Below are positions 1-11,921 of a stretch of DNA of 64,000 nt, piece after piece. A program made the translations under genes and the position numbers. The stretch is from the NCBI RefSeq assembly GCF_016859285.1, contig NC_053408.1:8710213-8774212 (forward strand). Direction: 5' to 3'. Numbering within the stretch: position 1 is the first letter of the stretch; the number at the start of each line of letters is the position of its first letter. The notes beneath the pieces were generated by a model. That model searched no databases. It saw nothing but the letters and a program-made list of their open reading frames with translations, and had not been told where the DNA came from. Source of the DNA: Xiphias gladius (taxonomy: Eukaryota > Chordata > Actinopteri > Istiophoriformes > Xiphiidae).

Positions 1-678
1 AGGACCGTAACAGGATCGGAAGTTTGCGAGACGGATCTGCTACTGTATGACATCCACGTGCTCTCATATCAGAGCCGTGGTCTGTTACTGTGGAGACTGC
101 TCGACCACGCATTGCGAGGCTGGAGGCCTCACGCGGGACGGCGTCGCAGCAGAACGAGCGAGACGAACGGTTAGAAACACACCAACCAGCCAGAAGGCAA
201 CGTGGAAAAACAAAAGACACCCGAGACCGTCAGAGAACTCCTCACGTTAAAATCTGTCTCCAGGAAGAAAAAAAAGAAGTTTTAAATTTGTCCGCGTGTT
301 TTATCCTTCGTCTACCCGCAGGCAGTTGCTGCGGGGCGCAGTTAGTTGCGTCCGTAATTAACCGACCAATCACCTTTGGGAGAGTGGCTATCGGAAGCGA
401 GAATGAAAGGGAGAACTCTGCAGCCTATCAGCTTCCAGGAAGCAACGGCCTAATCGTGTGAATGAAAATAACCCAAGTCCTTCGCTAATCCCTGCCTATC
501 CCTTTTATCTCGGGATTCAGACCGGTCGGAGCAGTGTGGAGCTGTGAGCCTGCAAATCACACACGATGCATCCGATCTTCCTTGAGACCGAATAGCAGCG
601 CCTGTTTTTTATTCTTTTTTTTATCCCCTCAAACTCGTAGTTTAGTTGCACAGCCTTTAGTAACTCGCCGCAGGAACA
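1..678. other. Upstream region of lrit1, no coding gene recognised
   Basis: This stretch is more GC-rich than most of the window at its left edge and contains open frames on the plus strand, but none of them resembles a known protein. In mammals the neighbour on this side of LRIT1 is RGR in divergent orientation. I read the minus strand for an RGR first exon and did not find one, so it probably lies outside the window. The last 200 bases should hold the lrit1 promoter and 5' untranslated region, including a TAATCC hexamer at 486-491. Confidence 0.5.
486..491 (+). promoter_or_regulatory. CRX/OTX-type site upstream of lrit1
   Basis: TAATCC lies 188 bp upstream of the lrit1 ATG. This hexamer is the core recognised by the photoreceptor homeodomain factors CRX and OTX2. 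One hexamer alone is weak evidence, but similar hexamers occur upstream of lrit2 and cdhr1 in this window. Confidence 0.35.
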
Positions 679-3437
679 ATGAGTCGATATTTCACTGCTG
701 CTTTTTGTTTGGCTTTAGTTTTCCTTCCCCTGTTGTGTAGTTCATGTCCTGCACAATGCAGCTGCTTCTTCCACAAATTAAGCGACGGATCAAAAGCAAG
801 GTAAAGTATAGCAATAACTAATTCTTATCATTTGAATTTTATTCCCAGAACACGCTTTTATTATTACTTGTGTGCAAAATTGATTTCTACCGTAGCTTTC
901 TTCTTTTCGGCCCCTCTGTGTGGTGGAGGATTAACTTGGAGTTGCTCTTTAATCTCCTTTGCTTGTTAATGAACAATAGGCTACTAGGGTTTTCTCAAAT
1001 AAAGGCTGAACTATATTATTTTTATGTGAAATGGAGGGAGAAAATAGATTATGTTACTAAATTCAAACCCCTACAATTTACCATTAGAAAGTAGCTCTAA
1101 TATTCTACTTATTATAAATATTAATATTTGCCTTGTTTTTGTTTTTTTTCTTGCAGGAGTGTGCTTTGCAATGATCCAGAAATCACTGCGATCCCTCCAA
1201 ATTTCCCCAGTGACACCTCAAAGCTCCGCATTGAGAAAACGGCAATCACGAGGATCTCCAGCGACAACTTCCACTACCTCAACAACCTGGAGTTCCTCTG
1301 GATGTCTTTCAATTCACTGAATTCACTGAATGTTGAGAGTTTCCGGGGTCTTTACAACCTGGACGAGCTCAGGCTGGATGGAAACACTCTTACCTCCTTC
1401 CCCTGGGAGTCTCTGACTGATATGCCAAACCTGAGGCTTCTCGACCTACACAACAACAAGATCTCCGGCATCCCCGCCGAAGCCACCGTGTACATTAAGA
1501 ATATCACCTATCTGGACTTATCCAGCAACAGTCTTACCACCATTCCTGCTGACGTTCTCACAATGTGGCTGAGTGTGAAGCCACCCCAGGACACCGATTC
1601 CTCCAAACTAATTCTTGGTGAGGATCAAGTTGCGACATATTAAGATACTGGAGAGTATTCTTTTTAAGCTGCCTTGCGTGACCATTACGTCTTTGACAAC
1701 AGAAGCATTTTAAGATGAGTTAGGGATTAGTCTAATTATAGTTATAGTGTGCAGTGTGTCAAGTTGTCAGACTAATTCTATTTATTGCAAGGTCTTAGCC
1801 CTAAAATCACTCGTTAGTGTTGTGTAAAGGAAAATATTAAGGATAAATGTAGTAACAGTAGTTAGTATGAGGATGCTGAGTTGAAAAAAAAAAAAAATCA
1901 TTTTTGTCTTCTCACTGACAGCCCTTTGTCACACTCTGCTTCCTCTACAGGCCTCCATGACAACCCGTGGCTGTGCGACTGCCGGCTGTACGATCTGGTC
2001 CAGTTTCAGAAGTCCCCGTCATCGTCTGTGGCTCTGATCGACCCCCGGCTGAGGTGCGCTGATCCGGAGAGCTTGTCGGGGGTTCTTTTCACCGAGGCGG
2101 AGCTGCAGAGGTGCCAGGGCCCTCGGGTGCACACAGCCGTGGCTCGTGTTCGGAGCTCACTGGGCAACAACGTCCTGCTGCGCTGTGGCACAGTTGGTGT
2201 CCCCATCCCCGAGCTGTCCTGGAGCCGCGCTGATGGCAAGAAAATGAACGGCACCGGTGAGTTGTGCTGAACTAATTCCAGCTGTGTGTAGATCAGAACA
2301 GTAGCTATTTCTGTCCAAGTCAAAGTGTCAGTGAGATTAAAGATTAATTTTTTTTTTAATCTTTCAGTTCAGGAAGAGATTTCAAAGGAGGGCATCATTT
2401 GGTCGATTCTGAGCGTGCCTGCAGTCTCCTACCGTGACTCTGGGAAGTATGTGTGCAAAGCAACCAATTTTGTGGGCACCGCAGACGCCATCATCTCCCT
2501 GGTGATCACAGATTCCTTTCGGTCAGAAGAGGCCGGTGGTGGTGTTTCTAAGAGAAACAGAGGGAAGAAACCTGGCGGCATTGGAAGAGCAGCATACCAG
2601 GAGAAACTCATCGCCAGATATGTCCCTCCACCAACCGCCACGGCTGGACTGCCCATCATCGAACCTCTCAATGGCAAAGGCGTGACGGGGAAGTACGAGA
2701 TTGAGAGCTACAGCATCTCTGACGCTGCTTCTCAGGGCCGAGGCAAGACGCCAGACCCCCAGAGGCCGGTGGAGGGGGAGCAGGATGGTTTGAGTAATTT
2801 AGCAGCCAATGCCTCGTCCTTGCAGCAAGCTCCAGAGAAAAGGGTAGTGCGTTCGGTGAAGGTAATTGGTGACACCGACCATACTGTCTCCCTGAACTGG
2901 CGAGCCCCCGCAGCCACAAACACCACAGAATTCAGTGTCCTATATGCTATATTTGGTGAGAGAGACATGCGTCGGATCAATGTGGGCGCTGGAAAGAACC
3001 GAATCACCGTTGAAGGCCTTATGCCAAAGACAAAGTACATTGCTTGTGTTTGCGTCAAAGGCCTGATCCCGAAAAAGGAGCAGTGTGTAATCTTCTCAAC
3101 AGATGAGGCGGCCAGTGCCAGTGGAACCCAGAAGCTCATTAATGTGGTGGTGATAACGGTGGCATGCGTGATTGCTGTCCCCCTGACACTGATTGTGTGC
3201 TGCGGGGCGATAAAGAAGCGCTGCCAAAAGCTGCTGGGACGGCAGTCCAAAGAAATACAGGACTCGTACGTCACGTTCGAGACCCTCGGCCCCGGGACCA
3301 AAGCTAAAGGGATGGAGGGCGAGTATCTGACCAGGCTAAATCCCGATGAATCCAACAGGCTGCTCTCAGCGAGGTCCAGTGTTGACTCAGAGGCCACAGC
3401 CAGGACTGAGGGGCCACCTAACGAGTACTTCTGCTAA
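679..3437 (+). CDS. lrit1: LRIT1, leucine-rich repeat, Ig-like and transmembrane domain protein 1
   Basis: Coding exons are 679-800, 1157-1617, 1951-2256 and 2368-3437. All introns are GT-AG, junction phases are 2, 1 and 1, and the product is 652 aa against roughly 620 in mammals. The ATG at 679 starts a signal peptide (MSRYFTAAFCLALVFLPLLC) followed by LRRNT cysteines. Exon 2 holds the leucine-rich repeats (FRGLYNLDELRLDGN, NLRLLDLHNNKISGIP). Exon 3 opens with the LRRCT motif NPWLCDC and begins the Ig domain, whose second cysteine sits in KYVCKATNF in exon 4. A fibronectin III domain spans about residues 457-540 and one transmembrane helix about 553-577; a cytoplasmic tail ends in NEYFC. LRIT1 is a retina-enriched type I membrane protein of photoreceptors that tunes photoreceptor-to-bipolar synaptic signalling. 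Position distal to lrit2 and cdhr1 and the 4-exon structure favour LRIT1 over its paralogues. The a/b teleost copy cannot be decided here. Confidence 0.9.
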
Positions 3438-4111
3438 AACCAAACGTATGCCTCAACCTCCGGAGGATGCACTTTGATTTCTAACGGCCTGTGATGCGAA
3501 TAGATAAACTGCAGTGCTCAGGGACTCAAAGGATCCTCTTTTAAGGGACTTCAGAGGACACTGATAGCTCTGTCAGCGTTGGATATATGAAATTATTTTA
3601 CAGCCTTGTGGGATTAAGGACCACCATTCATTTGGTGGACAGCAAAAAAGGGAAAATACACAATGAGTCAGTATTTACACGTGCTGTGAATGTGTAAAAA
3701 CATATTTTTTTTTATTTATCATGCACTTTTAAAGGTGATGTTTTGCAGAGGCAGATGTCTTGAAATGTTGCCCTTAACTGTCTAAAACCCATTCAGTTTT
3801 CTTTTTGTCCATGATGTAACCTCTGCATTGTGTTAAAGTCTTTATTTAAAACTTAAAGTATTTAGAGAAATGATGAACCAGCAGTTATTAGTATATTCTG
3901 TATGTCAGTATGATGTTAACGTGCCAGGATTACTGTTGGGTCAAAAACCTAAAATACAGTACAATTTTATAATGTGTAAATATTTGTGACCTGAAATATA
4001 TGTGTATGTATGAATGTACTGTATAAAAATAAATATTTTTTATATTGATATATGCTTACAAGCTTTTTTCTTGCATCTCCGCATATTATTTTTATTATAT
4101 TTCTGAATAAA
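3438..4111 (+). other. lrit1: lrit1 3' untranslated region
   Basis: AT-rich sequence after the lrit1 stop codon. Canonical AATAAA hexamers occur at 4028-4033 and 4106-4111, either of which could end the transcript. Confidence 0.55.
4028..4033 (+). terminator. Poly(A) signal for lrit1
   Basis: AATAAA about 590 nt after the lrit1 stop; a second AATAAA at 4106-4111 is an alternative. Confidence 0.5.
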
Positions 4112-4289
4112 CAGCCTGTTGCGTGCATTAAAAAGTGTCATTTAATGAACATAAACATACGTATCATGCAGATTGGTAATTTTCTGAAACGTTAAAGGTG
4201 ATGTGGCGAAACACGCAGCCAATCACTCACTTTTTTGGGAGTCAGTGAAGATCTTCTGACAATAACACTGTCAATTTTCATTATTAGCC

Positions 4290-4900
4290 ATCCTGGCAGG
4301 GTGGCTTTATGGATGGCAATGTTGGTCTGTTGGTCGGTCAGTCCACCAGTTTGGTCAAGACTGAAATATATCATCAACTATTAGACGGATTGCCATCAGG
4401 TTTGGCAAAGATATCTACGTTCCCCAGAGGATGAATCCTATTGACTTTGGTGATCACCTGGCTTTTTTTTTTTTTTTAGCACCACGAAAATATTGATATT
4501 TGTGATTCAGAGTGAAATGTCTCCACTATTGGATGAACTGACCTAAACATTTGGTTCAGACATTCATATTCCCCCTCAAGATTGATTTTAATAACTTCGG
4601 TGGTCCCTGAACTTTTCATCCACAGTAGTTCTGTCTTCAGGTCATAATTTCACTTTGTCCGATAATTTGGTTTACTCAGCCTTGAGTTTAGTGCCAATTA
4701 GCAAATGTTAGCGCGCTAACACGCTAAACTAAGATGGTGAACATGGCAAATATTATACCTGCCAAACATCGGCATATTCGTGTTTGGCGAATGTCTTAAA
4801 TTGTTGCAAAGGTCATAGGTGGGAGGTTGTTTATATTGCACAGCATCTGATTAATCTTTTTGCCAGTTAAACTACAATGGAAGTCTATAAAAAGCTTGTA
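4290..4900 (-). repeat. Dispersed fish repeat, family A copy
   Basis: In the opposite orientation this contains the phrase 'aggattcatcctctg' and the flanking 'ccaaag' words that recur at 19.4, 28.6-28.9 and 46.2-46.5 kb, plus a run of 'gctaac' palindromic words near 4710-4730 like those at 28140-28170. It is non-coding and is an old interspersed element of unknown class. Confidence 0.6.
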
Positions 4901-5489
4901 CAATAAAGGAATAATGTTTGTTAAAGATTGAAACTACAGTGCCGTCGATGTTGTCTGTTTTCACGCTTGGTTTGTATGCTGACTCGGCGTTTAACAACCT
5001 GAGAGACAACCAGTGTTCAGGTTATTGAGGTCAGGTTACAGTCCTCTCTGGACATCTGTCTCTCTGTCTCTCTGCAGCCCTCCCTCTCTGTGCTGCTAAG
5101 CCTGACGGGCTCCGGCCCACTTAATACAGATGGGCCTCCTGTCATGTCAATGCTTGTGCTTAGGTGGGGGACAAATAAATTAAATTAGACGGATGCAAAG
5201 CATTCCGGGGTCATATCTGAAAGTAGAGCAGTACAATCAAACATAACTCACTGAATTCGGATTGAACAACATTTGTTGAGACCTTTTTTCATGCTTCTGA
5301 GCAGATCAGACAATATTTTATGTAGACAAAGTGGACCATTGCTATAAATACACCTTTACTGTGTGTCTCGAATGTCATTTGGTGTCTTAAATGTTACGTC
5401 AAGGAGGATTAAGGTAATAGGCTTTCTTCTACAGAGCCCATGAGCATGCCCTGCCCTCACAGGCCTATTTCACATGCTCCTCCAGGAAT
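4901..5489. other. lrit1-lrit2 intergenic region and lrit2 promoter
   Basis: No exon is recognisable here. A CT-rich stretch lies at 5053-5075. The proximal lrit2 promoter should lie in the last 150 bases, which include GGATTA (reverse of TAATCC) at 5406-5411. Confidence 0.4.
5406..5411 (-). promoter_or_regulatory. CRX/OTX-type site upstream of lrit2
   Basis: GGATTA, the reverse complement of TAATCC, lies 79 bp before the proposed lrit2 ATG. It is the core site for CRX/OTX2 homeodomain factors. Confidence 0.35.
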
Positions 5490-7618
5490 ATGGACACCTT
5501 TTATAATGCACTACATGTCATTTTGGTATTTTATCTCATCACCCCTGGATCATCAACTTGTCTGATCGGCTGCTCCTGCACAGATAATAACTTGGGAAGG
5601 TAAGTTGCCACTGAGACTGTACAAACTATTTAAAGTAGGTTATGTGTTAGCCGTAATCCTTTTTTAAACATAAGTGTTGTGTTAAATGTAACCTGCTAAC
5701 CAAATTGTTCTAAAATCTACAAAGAAAATCCATAAATCTGTGTAAATGCTTTCTGAAAATTAGCTGTGAAGATAAAATATGGACTTGCCATTAGCTTTTC
5801 TTGTCTAAACATATCCTGTCTTACCATTCTAGGTCTTTACTATGTATGGAAACCTCCATGGGACAAATCCCAGAGGATATCCCGCCTGATTTCACTAAAA
5901 TCCGAATTGAAAACTGCCACCTGACTGAGTTACCACGACGATCTTTCTCTAAAGTTAGTGCCTTGGAGTTCCTCTGGCTGAATTTCAATGAGATCACCCT
6001 GATGAACATTAATTGCCTGGAGGGGCTCGCGAGCCTGACAGAGCTGAGGCTACAAGGCAACAAGCTGACTTCAGTTCCATGGACGGCATTTCAGGACACA
6101 CCGAAACTCAAGATTTTGGACCTGAAGCACAATCGACTGGAAGTCCTACCTGAAGACGCTCTGAGACACTTAACCGCCCTGACCTACTTAGATTTATCCT
6201 TCAATAAACTTAGTGTCATATCAAAAGATGTCTTCATTAGTTGGCCTCTTTACCAAACAGCAGAGAAAGCATGGGGGAAAGAAGGACTGGTCTCCAATGT
6301 GGTTTTGGCGCTGCACAACAACCCCTGGTTGTGCGATTGTCGCCTCACAGGCTTTGTTGAATTCATCAGGACGGTCAGCACTCCCATCATTCTGATGAAC
6401 TCCTACTTGATGTGTTCGGGCCCCGCCTCCAAAGCTGACATGTTTTTCCACGAGATCCAGTTAAAAACGTGCATGGCGCCAGTGGCCTCTGCCCCAGAGA
6501 CTAATATCACTTTACCTCTTGGGGCAAATGCAACACTCACATGCTTAGTCACGGCCAGGCCAGGTCCGACCATTGAGTGGATGTACAGTCTGAAGATTAT
6601 AAGAGGATTTGCTGGTAAGATTTTTTTTTTTATTACTACCATCCAATAAACTGTTGTTAACCTGCTGTGGGAGCACTTAGTGAGGTATATCTTGAACCTT
6701 CAGTGTGCATCTGCTTCATGAAAAGATTTGGCAACAACACCCTTTTTAAGGTTACCTTACCATGTCTTTATCAGTTTTATACAAGCCTCTGAAGTGCAGT
6801 ACACCCCGATGCTCTGTTTTCTCCTTGCAGTCACTGAGACTCAGGTGGACACGGAGACTGTCACCTCCCAGCTGGTGATCCCCTCTCTTCGGCTGACAGA
6901 CCGAGGACTCTATACCTGCATGGCCAACAACTTCATTGGCAACTCCTCTGTCAGCATCATGGTCAACATCAGCTCCTCAAGCTCCTCCGCTCCTCTCCCT
7001 CCACCTGTCCCCATGTTCGCGTCTGATGAGAATGCCTACATCGACATCCGCATTGCCAAGCAGACAGTTTATGGTATTACCCTTGAGTGGTATGCAGTGA
7101 CAGACAACCCTACAGAGACCTGGTTTACCATCCACTTTGGCAAATACGATTCACCTAAAAAGGAGATGATCTACATTGGCCCCGGCATCAACAGCTACTC
7201 CGTCAGCGACCTGCTTCCTGTCACCAAATATGAGGTGTGTGTGACCCTGAAGAACCATCCGCCGAGGGAAGGCCAGTGCATTGTGTTCGTGACGGGAAGT
7301 GACATCAGTGAGCTGGAGCAAAGAGAGAGGCTCATCCACATTGTTGTCATTGTGTGCGCCATGGTGCTGGCAGTGCCGGCCGGCATGTATGCCTGCACCA
7401 CGGAGGCCAGGTTCAACTGTGTGGAGCGCTGCGTGGATCTGTGGAAGGAGCGCAGGCTGCACCGAGGCAACCTGCAGGGGACGGAGAGGCAGGGCACCTT
7501 CGATAGCCTGCAGGCAACCAGCGATGAAGGCCTTTGCAAGGACTCGGAGGAAAAGCCGAAAAAGAGGGGGAAGTCTGAGGAAAGGTCTAAAGGAGGGAGT
7601 GCAGCTCATCTGTACTAG
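5490..7618 (+). CDS. lrit2: LRIT2, leucine-rich repeat, Ig-like and transmembrane domain protein 2
   Basis: Coding exons are 5490-5599, 5833-6614 and 6831-7618. Introns are GT-AG with phases 2 and 1, and the product is 559 aa, close to the human length of about 550. I chose the ATG at 5490 because it alone gives an in-frame signal peptide ([20 protein letters not shown]) running into the LRRNT cysteines and a phase-2 junction like that of lrit1. The open frame beginning at 5801 is intron read-through. Exon 2 carries the LRRs and the LRRCT motif NPWLCDC without interruption, and starts the Ig domain. Exon 3 finishes the Ig domain (LYTCMANNF), then a fibronectin III domain, a transmembrane helix at about 465-487 and a lysine-rich tail. 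LRIT2 is a retina-expressed paralogue of LRIT1 whose function is poorly known. Adjacency to cdhr1 and the 3-exon structure support LRIT2. Confidence 0.88.
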
Positions 7619-7965
7619 AACCAAAGCAAGAACTCTAGATAAATGTATATCTCTGAGTGTGGCCCCCAGTTGGTGCCTCTCATGTATTAGCATTACATTT
7701 AAGTCACAGAGCTTCGCATCAGATTTTCTGAAAAAGATATAACCTGGTGACCTTTAAAAAACTCCAAAGGTAATTTCACAAAACTTGATGCTATTTCCTC
7801 GAATCCTCAAAGACGTTCCTCACAATCTGGATGAAAAAATGCTGTACGATAAGCCAACAAACAAAAAAATGTTTTGGTCCTGTTTCACAAGTTGTGGCTC
7901 TGTTTCCTACCCTACTTTTTGTACAACAAAAAAAAAATTAAAACCTTATTTTGTTTGAAAATAAA
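7619..7965 (+). other. lrit2: lrit2 3' untranslated region
   Basis: AT-rich sequence after the stop codon at 7616-7618, ending at a canonical AATAAA at 7960-7965. Confidence 0.5.
7960..7965 (+). terminator. Poly(A) signal for lrit2
   Basis: AATAAA about 340 nt after the lrit2 stop codon. Confidence 0.5.
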
Positions 7966-10900
7966 AAATAATAGATAGCCACATCAATACAGGGAAATAA
8001 AGGTGATAGTGAGTTCTTTAAATTTGGTTCAAATTGTACAAACTGAGCAAATACACATTTCTGGCTACCATCTTTTTGTGAGGAAATAGAGTCGCTGCGG
8101 AAAAGAATAAAGAATCTTTTTTTTTCTTTCAAGGAAGCGAACAGAATATTTTTTCACCCAAATGCTCAGAAAATTCTTTGATGATTCTGGAAATAGATTC
8201 AGAACAGCGGTAATAAACAATCTACTAGTTTTTTCAAAGACAATCAGGTATTTATTCTTCAGAGAATTGGATGCTTACTTTCGCTCTGTGACATGAATTT
8301 AGTGGCAATACATGTGAAGTACAAACTGGAGCTAAATTGAGTAGATAGTCATCCTGTAAATATAAATTTCAAGCTATAAGCTCAAAATGGAGATGCCTTT
8401 CTTCCTTATTATAGGGAGAGTTTGTTATTATCTTTGCTAATTTACTTGTACAGGAAGTTTGTGCTAAAATGCATTTTGATTCTTCTTTGTGTCTCTTTTT
8501 TTCTTAATGTTTTGATACTGAATACAAAGACATGCACTCATAAATTAAAAAAATGTAAATAATCAACACTATATGTATTTCTTTTTTGTTAACTTCACCA
8601 AACTAAATTGTAATAGATTGGCTTGTGTGTGGGTTGCGCTTCGGAAGAATCATGTTGAAAAAAATAAGCATTTTTTCAAAATTGCTTGTATTTTTACAGG
8701 CTGTAGAATTGCTGTCTTTTGATGGAATGCAATGATGTTTGATGTGGATTAAAGGACAGTCAAAGACAAATGCTGAGACATACTCTGATTTTTTAGCACA
8801 ATCACTCAGAGGATTTGTTACGTAAGCGGTGTTTTCCCGTGCATTTATACATACCCTCATAAGCAGATTAAAGTGATTTTCTATCTGAATCCTAGTCAGC
8901 GGGACATGATATTTCCATTTAATGAAGGCTCTGAGCTCACTGTGTCTGTACATCAGTTGTGCAGGCAAACAGAGAGTATGTGCAACATTTTCTGTCAGTT
9001 TTGTCATTACAGATATGATGTTTAGTCAATTCACACCCACAGTAGAATCACTGCAAAAATTATTACATGTCACTATAGATATTTAGATTTTTTAGCAGAT
9101 AAATGAACAGTTGTTGATTATTGTTAAATATGATTATGTAAAATATATTCATATATAATGAAAGTATAATGATTTTTTCCACACTATTTAATATGTTGAG
9201 CCGTGGTGAGACAATTATTCAGATCATTAACTTAACTAAAAGTAGCAATATGACTAATAAAATACTCCATTGCAAGTAAAAGTCCCTGCATTTACAATCC
9301 TACATAAGTATATTTATACTGGTATTATCAGCTAAATGTACTTAAAGTATCAAAAGTAATAGTACGCATTCCTCGGAAAACTGTTGACTGTGACTAAATA
9401 ATATTAGATCTGACGTTAGTAGATTTTTACAGCTGATGCATCAATGGTTTTTCTAAACCTAGGGATCGGGCCCCTCCAAACGGTCACAAGACAAGATAGA
9501 TCTGGGTGGTCGTGAAATGATTAATGGGGAAAAAAAACAAACGTTCTTAAATACAAATCTGTATTTTTTTTTTTTTTAATTTTCTCAAATCTTTACTTTT
9601 TTTGTGGAATATTGGATAATTTTACGTCTTTGAGGCTTGAATGAAACAATCTGCCCCACCTACACTATTTTATTTTAAAGTGTCACCGGCCAAGAATTCC
9701 TTGGAACCACTGGTATAATCTTTAACAATGAACTGTGTTTTATAAGCTTGTTATACATATATTTTTATGTAATATCCTAATCTGCAAAGTAACTAGTAAC
9801 TATAGTTATCAAATAAATGTAGTTAAGTAATGTAGTGGAGTAGAAATATAAAGTAACATGAACTATACCCAAGTAAAGCACCTCAAAATTGTACTTGAGT
9901 ACAGTACTTGATTAAATGTACTTATTTACTTTCCAGCACTGATTTACAGTTTAGTGCATTGCCATTTCATATTAATACACATTTTTGTATCTTTGATTTA
10001 CCATGTTGTTTATATCCACTCAAAACATTGCACAACTTTCTCACTAAATCCTTTGTCTTTTATCTACTATAATTTTAAATGAATCAAACTACACTAAATA
10101 AACTTAAAAACTAAACTAAAATAAATGAATATAAAGTGTTCCAAACAAAACTAAATTTAACAAATCTAGCCTCTGGACAAAATTGAGCAGGGACAAAATT
10201 ATTTTCAAATATTTATTCAAAATCAAGACAGTACAAAGACGGTACAAATATGTTACTTTATAGGACCAGGCAATTGTTATTGTAGATATAGATATTTAGT
10301 TTATTTTAATTTATTTAAGATAGTTATAAGTGGAGATATAGTCAGATACAAGATATTTATTACAGCGATTAAATTGTATTTGCCTACATTAGAAGGCATT
10401 GGAGAGTAACACGGAAAGTAAATGTGTGTGGACTCCACATACAGTTCGACACAGATTTAGCTATTTATATCAATAAAGGAAATGTCATAGCAAGCTATTT
10501 ACATAGCAATCTGAGCTTAAAAAATCTCAAGCATATGACTGATTTTTTTACCAACAATATCCCACCATTGGAGTCTGTACTTCATGTTATTCACTGCTGC
10601 AAGATACAACTGGGAAATGCTCATATCTTGTCATACACATATATTGTATATATAAGAATGAAAATAATACAGTGCTGTACATTTAAATTGGACCCATGTG
10701 AATTTTTATAAAAGCCTTTTCCTAGAATCACACACTCAAATAAATAAAAGCAACTCAGCTTGTGTTACTGTGAAAACCTACAGTGGCACATTGTTGTCAT
10801 ACAAAAGAGCAACCTCTCATCTTTCAAGTGGCGGATTTAACACAGTAAAAATATTCACACACAGGTCCTTTAGCACTTTATAATAAGCAGTGGAGTTTTT

Positions 10901-11390
10901 AATTGACCGTGTCATTCAGCTGCACGCTCCAGTGAGGAAGAGGAGTGAAATCCTGATTCTGTGTTGAAAACATGATAAAGTGTTGAACGCTAAAATTGTC
11001 AGGAAGTTATACAACATATGTATAGACACTAAGTTTGAGTTATCCTCTCCCCGGGAAGTTTACAGCAGTGCTTCTTCTTCCTCTACTGTAAAGATGATGT
11101 AATCCTCCTCAAGATGGCAGTGTGGTGAATTATCTGCGGCTACACCATCGACAGACTCAGAATCTCTCTCCTCTCTATACCTAAGCCAGGTCAACTTAGG
11201 ATGCAGTGGATCCCACTTGCTTAATATCTAGTATGAAGACATAAATATCTGTAAACCTCACTGTTACACCTTCATACCCTTTCCTCGTGAATAATCGAAA
11301 GGTAGGCCCACCCTACCAGACCATCACGAGGTTCAGGTGAGAACTCTTGGACAACAGATGAGAAAAAAGCAGTAGGGCAAGATGTTTGTG
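7966..11390. other. lrit2-cdhr1 convergent intergenic region and cdhr1 3' UTR
   Basis: Very AT-rich and without a recognisable gene; the minus-strand frame at 8603-9007 has no family resemblance. A family B repeat occupies about 9220-9945. The cdhr1 3' untranslated region enters from the right. Minus-strand AATAAA hexamers (TTTATT on the plus strand) at 10356-10361 and 10212-10217 could end the cdhr1 long transcript about 1 kb after its stop codon. Confidence 0.45.
9220..9945. repeat. Dispersed fish repeat, family B copy
   Basis: Words such as 'gtacttaaagtatcaaaagtaatagtac', cut here into shorter runs in the sequence, 'gtagtggagtagaa' and 'caagtaaag' recur at 27.6-28.1 kb and in part at 38.1 and 40.2 kb. 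It is non-coding, AT-rich and old. I recognise the type as common in percomorph fish genomes but cannot name its class. Confidence 0.6.
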
Positions 11391-11921
11391 TTAATAATAA
11401 CCTTGGTTGCTCTCGTTGATTTTCTGCTCCAGCTTCATTTTAAGCTCTGACACTAAAGCAGAGCTGATATTTCCCTCTTTACGGCGATTAGATTTAGTTT
11501 TCTTTGAGCCTTTGGAGGCCAGCGCACCAGATATTGTTGGGACCGCCCGAGGTCTCTCACTGGGCCGTGTGTTAGATGGGGGTGGAGGAGCACTGGGGGG
11601 TGGAGGCTTCGGCCGGGGGCTGCTGCTGTTCTTCTGGGGGCTGCTCTCTGGGTCACCGATAAGGAACTTGTCTGTGGGGTTGCTGAACCTGATAATGGGC
11701 ATCTTTAAGATCCACGGCTGCTGGTCCCTGGGTCGCCTCTTAATGATGCGTCGCGCCGGCATGATCCTGTTGGACTTTGAGTTGCGAATGTACATAGCCG
11801 TAGAGATCAAGACAGTCACCCCTACCAACGCGCTAATGATAACAGTGACCAAGCCTAGAGCTTTCATAGGATTGTCCCTACTTTTCATTAAAAAGGCCGC
11901 CATAGGCCCCTTGAGGGGAGT
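11391..11921 (-). CDS. cdhr1: cdhr1 distal terminal exon (17b): transmembrane helix and long proline-rich tail
   Basis: The acceptor is ctttcacag at 11922-11930 and the exon is phase 0, joining ...NIDITEA to [20 protein letters not shown]. It encodes 176 residues. The transmembrane helix falls at about protein residues 701-725 ([20 protein letters not shown]). The cytoplasmic tail contains basic stretches (ARRIIKRRP) and a proline-serine-rich segment, and ends [19 protein letters not shown]. This matches the C-terminus of the main mammalian CDHR1, including PMAAFL, DNPMKA and SELK. Confidence 0.9.
   Translation of the reverse strand, partial: TPLKGPMAAFLMKSRDNPMKALGLVTVIISALVGVTVLISTAMYIRNSKSNRIMPARRIIKRRPRDQQPWILKMPIIRFSNPTDKFLIGDPESSPQKNSSSPRPKPPPPSAPPPPSNTRPSERPRAVPTISGALASKGSKKTKSNRRKEGNISSALVSELKMKLEQKINESNQGYY

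Noticed and set aside
1-480. First exon of RGR on the minus strand, expected from synteny
   Set aside because: No opsin-like N-terminus or transmembrane segment can be read in any minus-strand frame.
2732-3397. 221-aa minus-strand open frame
   Set aside because: It is the antisense shadow of lrit1 exon 4 and has no family features.
5801-5832. In-frame ATG at 5801 as the lrit2 start
   Set aside because: It lies in the intron before the acceptor at 5832 and lacks a signal peptide and LRRNT cysteines; the ATG at 5490 supplies both with correct phase.
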